This document shows, piece after piece, positions 60,464-64,000 of a DNA stretch of 64,000 nucleotides; position 1 is the stretch's first letter; each line of letters begins with the position of its first letter. The notes under the pieces were generated by a model. It did no database searches. It was not told where the DNA came from and saw nothing but the letters and a program-made list of their open reading frames with translations. Origin of the DNA: Phenylobacterium soli. GTDB lineage: Bacteria > Pseudomonadota > Alphaproteobacteria > Caulobacterales > Caulobacteraceae. The stretch covers positions 1,798,001-1,862,000 of the forward strand of contig NZ_QFYQ01000001.1 of NCBI RefSeq assembly GCF_003254475.1, written 5' to 3'. The position numbers and the translations under genes were made by a program.

Positions 60464-61021
60464 CTAGTCCTGAACCCGGAGGTTCGTGGCCGAGGTCTTG
60501 CCCGACCGGCGATCCTGCTCGAGGTCGTAGGCGACCGCCTGACCCTCGTTCAGACCGCGCAGGCCCGCCTGCTCGACGGCCGAGATGTGCACGAACACGT
60601 CCTGGCCGCCGCCTTCGGGCTGGATGAAGCCGAAGCCCTTGGTCGGGTTGAACCACTTGACGGTGCCGCTGCCCGAACCCGCCACTTCGCCGCGGGGCCG
60701 GTCGAAACCGCCGCCGCCGCGCGGACCGCGGTCGAAGCCGCCGCCGCCGCCGCCGAAGCCGCCCGAACGCGGGGGCCGCGAGCCGCCGCCGCCGGAGGGC
60801 GCCGGGCCATGGCCGGTGACCACCAGATTGCCGGCCGCCAGCTTGCCGCTGCGCCGATCCTGTTCCAGATCGAACTCGACCGTGTCGCCTTCATTCAGGC
60901 CGCGCAGGCCCGCCTGTTCGACCGCCGAGACGTGGACAAAGACGTCTGCGCCGCCGTCGTCCGGTTGAATAAAACCAAAGCCCTTAGCGGTATTGAACCA
61001 CTTGACCGTGCCGCTCGCCAT
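60464..61021 (-). CDS. double cold-shock-domain protein with Gly/Arg-rich linker
   Basis: This 185-residue protein has two cold-shock domains, residues 1-70 and about 117-185. Each has [11 protein letters not shown]1 KGFGFIQP and RNP2 VFVHV or VFVHI, plus nearly identical [13 protein letters not shown] and LEQDRRSGK strings pointing to internal duplication. Between them lies a Gly/Arg/Phe-rich linker ([20 protein letters not shown]) like RGG RNA-binding segments. Likely an RNA chaperone or antiterminator. ATG 61021 begins [10 protein letters not shown]; an open frame upstream to 61087 is non-homologous. The 189-base upstream gap is shared with the divergent LOG gene. Confidence 0.93.
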   Translation of the reverse strand: MASGTVKWFNTAKGFGFIQPDDGGADVFVHVSAVEQAGLRGLNEGDTVEFDLEQDRRSGKLAAGNLVVTGHGPAPSGGGGSRPPRSGGFGGGGGGFDRGPRGGGGFDRPRGEVAGSGSGTVKWFNPTKGFGFIQPEGGGQDVFVHISAVEQAGLRGLNEGQAVAYDLEQDRRSGKTSATNLRVQD

Positions 61022-61210
61022 TCGTGTGCCTAACCGAGATAGAAGTCCTGCGCCGCGTAGCGTCGTATGCGCCGCCCCGGCCGACAACGTGTCGAGCCGT
61101 TCATGCGTTGTAACCGCGGATGACGCATCAGGCCAGCCGCGCCGTGACAGAAGAACGCAATCGGCCTATCAGCGTCGGCTCTCATTCCGTCGGGGAAGGA
61201 CTGCGGATTC

Positions 61211-61798
61211 GTGAAAAGCATCTGTGTTTATTGCGGTTCTTCCCCCGGTAACGACCCTGCTTTCGTCGAGGAAGCAAAGCGTGCGGGACGTGCGATCGCC
61301 GAGCAGGGACTGACCCTCGTCTATGGCGGCGGCCGTGTCGGGCTGATGGGCGAGGTGGCCGACGCGGCCCTCGCGGCGGGCGGCAAGGTGGTCGGGGTGA
61401 TGCCCGCCGACCTTGTCAACCAGGAGATCGGCCACACCGGCCTGACCGAGCTGGTGGTCGTCAACTCGATGCACGAGCGCAAGTGGAAGATGGCCGAGCT
61501 CGGCGACGCCTTCCTCTCGCTCCCCGGGGGGCCCGGCACCTTCGAGGAGTTCATCGAGCAGTGGACCTGGGCCCTGCTGGGCTTCCACTCCAAGCCGTGC
61601 GGATTCGCCAACGTGAACGGCTACTGGGACCTCTGGCGCCAGACCGTCCAGCAGATGGTCGACAAGGGCTTCGTCGCCCAGCAGTACGGCGACATGCTGA
61701 TCTACGAACCCACCACCGAGGCCGTGATCGAGCGGTTCCGCGCCTATGTCCCGCCGCCGCCCAAGTGGGGCGTGGCCAAGGTCGAGCAGCGCTACTAG
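61211..61798 (+). CDS. LOG family protein (TIGR00730, cytokinin riboside 5'-monophosphate phosphoribohydrolase type)
   Basis: This 195-residue Rossmann-like protein starts KSICVYCGSSPGNDPAFVEE and carries GGGRVGLMGEVADAAL and the signature PGGPGTFEEFIE, in which the Gly loop and Glu bind and cleave nucleoside 5'-monophosphates. In bacteria such enzymes release adenine-type bases or act on other nucleotides. Start is GTG 61211. It is divergent from the cold-shock gene and ends interlocked (CTAG) with the next gene. Confidence 0.9.
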   Translation: MKSICVYCGSSPGNDPAFVEEAKRAGRAIAEQGLTLVYGGGRVGLMGEVADAALAAGGKVVGVMPADLVNQEIGHTGLTELVVVNSMHERKWKMAELGDAFLSLPGGPGTFEEFIEQWTWALLGFHSKPCGFANVNGYWDLWRQTVQQMVDKGFVAQQYGDMLIYEPTTEAVIERFRAYVPPPPKWGVAKVEQRY

Positions 61799-62196
61799 TC
61801 CGCCCGCGCCAGGCGCTGGAGGGCCAGGGAGGCGCGGAAGCCGCGCACCGCGGTCAGCAGGGCGAAGACCGGCGCCAGGGCGATCGCCGGATGGCGGGGC
61901 AGCGAGGGCAGGGCCGCGAGCCCTGTGAGGACGGCGAGGTCGAGCACCAACAGGCAGGTCCAGACCGCGCTCGTCCGCCGCGTCAGGGCAAAGGCGATCA
62001 GGGAGACCGCCGTAGCGGCCGCGCTGAGGCGGAGCATCGGCGAGCCGAGCCCCTGCCGTGCGAAGGCGAGGGCCGCCACCCCCCAGATGACGACCAGGGC
62101 CGCCGCCGCCATCTGGCTCGCGCCGACGCCCCTCTGGGCCTGGTAGGACGTCTCGAAGCGGACCGTGGGGTCGAGCTGGGCGTAGATCTGGGACAT
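61795..62196 (-). CDS. small integral membrane protein, unknown
   Basis: This 133-residue protein has about four hydrophobic helices (for example SQMAAAALVVIWGVAALAFA and AVWTCLLVLDLAVLTGLAAL), a short polar N-terminus (MSQIYAQLDPTVRFETSYQ) and a basic C-terminus. ATG 62196 preferred over TTG 62217. No family recognised. Stop shared with the convergent LOG gene. Confidence 0.7.
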   Translation of the reverse strand: MSQIYAQLDPTVRFETSYQAQRGVGASQMAAAALVVIWGVAALAFARQGLGSPMLRLSAAATAVSLIAFALTRRTSAVWTCLLVLDLAVLTGLAALPSLPRHPAIALAPVFALLTAVRGFRASLALQRLARAD

Positions 62197-62328
62197 GACG
62201 GCCCCCGGTTGGTGCAAGAGGCGGAAACAATCCCAGGTCGCGGTGAATCGGCCCCCAACGAACGTCGTTAAACCCTGCGTTCCGTCGCCTCGCCGCCTGG
62301 TCTAGCGTGCGAGTCTGGGGGACGCCGC

Positions 62329-63630
62329 ATGACGACAGCTATCGACGCGCCGGAGCAGCCGGCCGGACATGCGCCCATGGGCGTGCTCGGCGCCACGGCC
62401 GTGGTCGCCGGTTCGATGATCGGCTCCGGGGTCTATCTGCTGCCCGCCACCTTCGGGCCGCTGGGCTCGATCTCGATCCTCGGCTGGGGCGCGGCGACGG
62501 CGGCGGCCCTGGCGATCGGCGGCATGTTCGCGAGCCTCGGGGCCGCCGCGCCCGAGGCGCGGGGCATGGCCGGCTACGTCCAGGCGGGGCTCGGCCGGTT
62601 CGCCGGCGTGCTGACCACCGTCATGTACTGGAGCCTCTGCTGGTTCGGGAACGTGGCCATCGCCCTGGCCGTCGCCGGCTATGCCGCCTTCTTCGCACCG
62701 CCGCTCGCGTCTGCAGGGCCAAGGCTCGCCGTCACCCTGGCGGCCATCTGGATCTCGATCCTCGCCTGCTGGGTCGGCCCAAGGCTTGTGGCGCGGATCG
62801 AGGGCCTGACCCTGCTGGTCGGTCTGGCGCCGGTGGTCCTGGCCGCCACCCTCGGCTGGCTCGCCTTCGACCCGCACGTCTTCCAGGCCTCCTGGAACCC
62901 GCAGGGCCTGGGCGTCGGCGCCGCCCTGCGCGGCTCGGCCCTGGTCGCCTTCTGGGCCTTCCTGGGCGTGGAATCCGCCGCCGCCGTGGCCGGCGTGGTG
63001 CGCGATCCCGCCCGCAATGTGGCCCGCGCCACCCTGGCCGGCGTGCTCCTCGCGGCGGTGATCTACATCGCCGCCTGCACGGCCCTGATGGGACTGATGC
63101 CGGCGATCCAGCTGGCCCGCTCGTCCGCCCCCTTCGCCGACGCCGCCCGGGTGCTGATGGGCTTCGGGGGCGCCGCCGTCATCGCCCTCTGCGCGCTCGC
63201 TCGGGCCGCGGGCTGCCTCACCGGCTGGACCCTGGTGGTCAGCGAGACCACCCGCTCGGCCGCCGACCAGGGCGCCTTTCCCGAGGTCTTCCGCACCCGT
63301 CCGGGGGAACGGAGTTCCCTGCGCAACCTGCTCGCGGCGGGGCTGCTGATGAGCGCCGTGGCTGCGGCCACCGTGACGCCGGAGCTCGGCGACCAGTTCG
63401 GCCGGCTGGCCAATGTCGCCGTGCTGCTCAGCCTCTACTGTTACGTCCTGGCCGGCGCGTCCCTGATCCGGCTCGCGCCGCGTCCGCTGCCGGTGATCCT
63501 GGCGCTGGCCGGCATGGGCGCCAGCGCGCTGCTGGTCGTCACCGCGCCGCGCGAGGATCTGCTCTGGAGCCTCGCCCCGGTGGTGGCGGGCGCGGCGCTC
63601 TATCTTCCGCTGCGCCGCCGGCGGTCGTAG
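62329..63630 (+). CDS. APC superfamily amino acid permease (basic amino acid/polyamine antiporter type)
   Basis: This 433-residue permease with about twelve hydrophobic segments has a first helix with the unwound substrate motif VVAGSMIGSGVYLLPATFGP, typical of AdiC/PotE-like antiporters (GSG at the binding site). Helix 6 contains AFWAFLGVESAAAVAGVVRD, where the aromatic residues in AdiC gate the substrate. The exact amino acid is unknown. Start ATG 62329. The Rieske oxygenase gene begins nine bases after the stop, so the two are probably co-transcribed. Confidence 0.88.
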   Translation: MTTAIDAPEQPAGHAPMGVLGATAVVAGSMIGSGVYLLPATFGPLGSISILGWGAATAAALAIGGMFASLGAAAPEARGMAGYVQAGLGRFAGVLTTVMYWSLCWFGNVAIALAVAGYAAFFAPPLASAGPRLAVTLAAIWISILACWVGPRLVARIEGLTLLVGLAPVVLAATLGWLAFDPHVFQASWNPQGLGVGAALRGSALVAFWAFLGVESAAAVAGVVRDPARNVARATLAGVLLAAVIYIAACTALMGLMPAIQLARSSAPFADAARVLMGFGGAAVIALCALARAAGCLTGWTLVVSETTRSAADQGAFPEVFRTRPGERSSLRNLLAAGLLMSAVAAATVTPELGDQFGRLANVAVLLSLYCYVLAGASLIRLAPRPLPVILALAGMGASALLVVTAPREDLLWSLAPVVAGAALYLPLRRRRS

Positions 63631-63639
63631 AACTGCGCC

Positions 63640-64000
63640 ATGCTGGCCATCGAACACTATCTCGGCGACGCCGCCATGCTCGTCGACCGCACCAACATCC
63701 TGCGCCGCACCTGGCAGTTCCTCGGCCACGAGAGCCAGATGCCGCAGGCGGGCAACTATCTCGCCGACGTCATCGGCGGCGCGCCGGTGGTCGTGGTGCG
63801 CCAGGAGGGCCGGGCCCTGGCGGGCTTCCACAACGTCTGCCGCCATCGGGCGGGCGCCCTGGTCGCCGACGGCTCCGGACATTGCGAGGGGGCGTTCACC
63901 TGCCGCTACCACGGCTGGAAGTACGCCTTCGACGGGCGGCTGCGGAACGCGGTCGATTTCGGCAAGGCGCCGGGATTTGACCCGCGCGACTACGGCCTCT
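63640..64000 (+). CDS. aromatic ring-hydroxylating dioxygenase alpha subunit, N-terminal part (runs off window)
   Basis: The frame from ATG 63640 continues to the window edge (120 residues seen). The Rieske [2Fe-2S] motif is complete: C-x-H in NVCRHRAG followed 17 residues later by C-x2-H in TCRYHGWKY, as in ring-hydroxylating oxygenase large subunits and related demethylases. The catalytic mononuclear-iron domain is outside the window. Preceding context is an amino acid permease, so an amine or betaine-type demethylating oxygenase is conceivable; this is inference. Confidence 0.88.
   Translation, partial: MLAIEHYLGDAAMLVDRTNILRRTWQFLGHESQMPQAGNYLADVIGGAPVVVVRQEGRALAGFHNVCRHRAGALVADGSGHCEGAFTCRYHGWKYAFDGRLRNAVDFGKAPGFDPRDYGL

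Noticed and set aside
1-64000. tRNA, rRNA, 6S, SRP RNA or tmRNA genes
   Set aside because: Inspection of the gaps showed no cloverleaf with a T-loop consensus and no recognisable conserved RNA sequence. A covariance-model search would be needed to exclude short divergent RNAs.

Overview
The window is high-GC (roughly 70%), densely packed chromosomal DNA from an alphaproteobacterium, almost certainly a member of the Caulobacteraceae (Caulobacter, Phenylobacterium or a close relative). The main evidence is a cckA-type cell-cycle hybrid kinase directly downstream of fliQ-fliR-flhB, CtrA-type TTAA-N7-TTAACC boxes and a Caulobacter-style sigma-54 promoter at flagellar operons, and a fliL-fliM operon that continues into a DUF6468/MotE/TPR gene set. 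I see no tRNA, rRNA, insertion sequence, integrase, prophage or CRISPR array. No stretch longer than about 220 bases lacks a gene.

Layout. 1-9300: a partial alpha/beta hydrolase, leucine-dehydrogenase-like enzyme, acetyltransferase and MFS permease. These are followed by a two-gene DNA-repair module (radical SAM protein plus DUF4130-UdgX fusion) behind a LexA-type box, a TetR regulator and a CoxE-type vWA protein. 9370-16150: a degenerate serine recombinase, a GNAT/HDAC-like divergent pair, and a run of genes hdac-like, histidine phosphatase, xseB, ispA, dxs, class A beta-lactamase (isoprenoid precursor supply plus accessory genes). 16160-17550: two exported proteins of unknown function.

17611-36608 is a flagellar and cell-cycle region. 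It holds flgH-flgA-flgG-flgF (minus strand), fliL-fliM-DUF6468-motE-like-TPR (plus), fliP-fliO (minus), flgB-flgC-fliE (plus), an OpuC/EgtU-type ABC importer inserted between flagellar operons, then fliQ-fliR-flhB-cckA. Together these supply rod, L-ring, switch and type III export-gate parts. The intergenic DNA carries the expected hierarchical control: CtrA boxes on the early operons (fliL, fliOP/flgBC, fliQ) and a sigma-54 -24/-12 promoter with an ftr-like enhancer on the late flgF operon.

36688-64000 is accessory metabolism and stress functions. It includes a TPR-glycosyltransferase-like protein, SDR and dienelactone hydrolase, two head-to-head Fe(II)/2-oxoglutarate dioxygenases, a serine hydrolase, a DUF885 lipoprotein and a GST. 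It continues with a LysR-linked EmrA-EmrB-NodT efflux operon, a DapA-family lyase with an unusual hairpin-rich leader, an MHS permease, an EF-G-like GTPase lacking the catalytic His, a c-di-GMP phosphodiesterase, a NUDIX enzyme, PI-PLC-like phosphodiesterase, a double cold-shock-domain protein with tandem terminators, a LOG protein, an amino-acid permease and the start of a Rieske oxygenase. Six of the twelve convergent gene pairs end in interlocked four-base stop overlaps.
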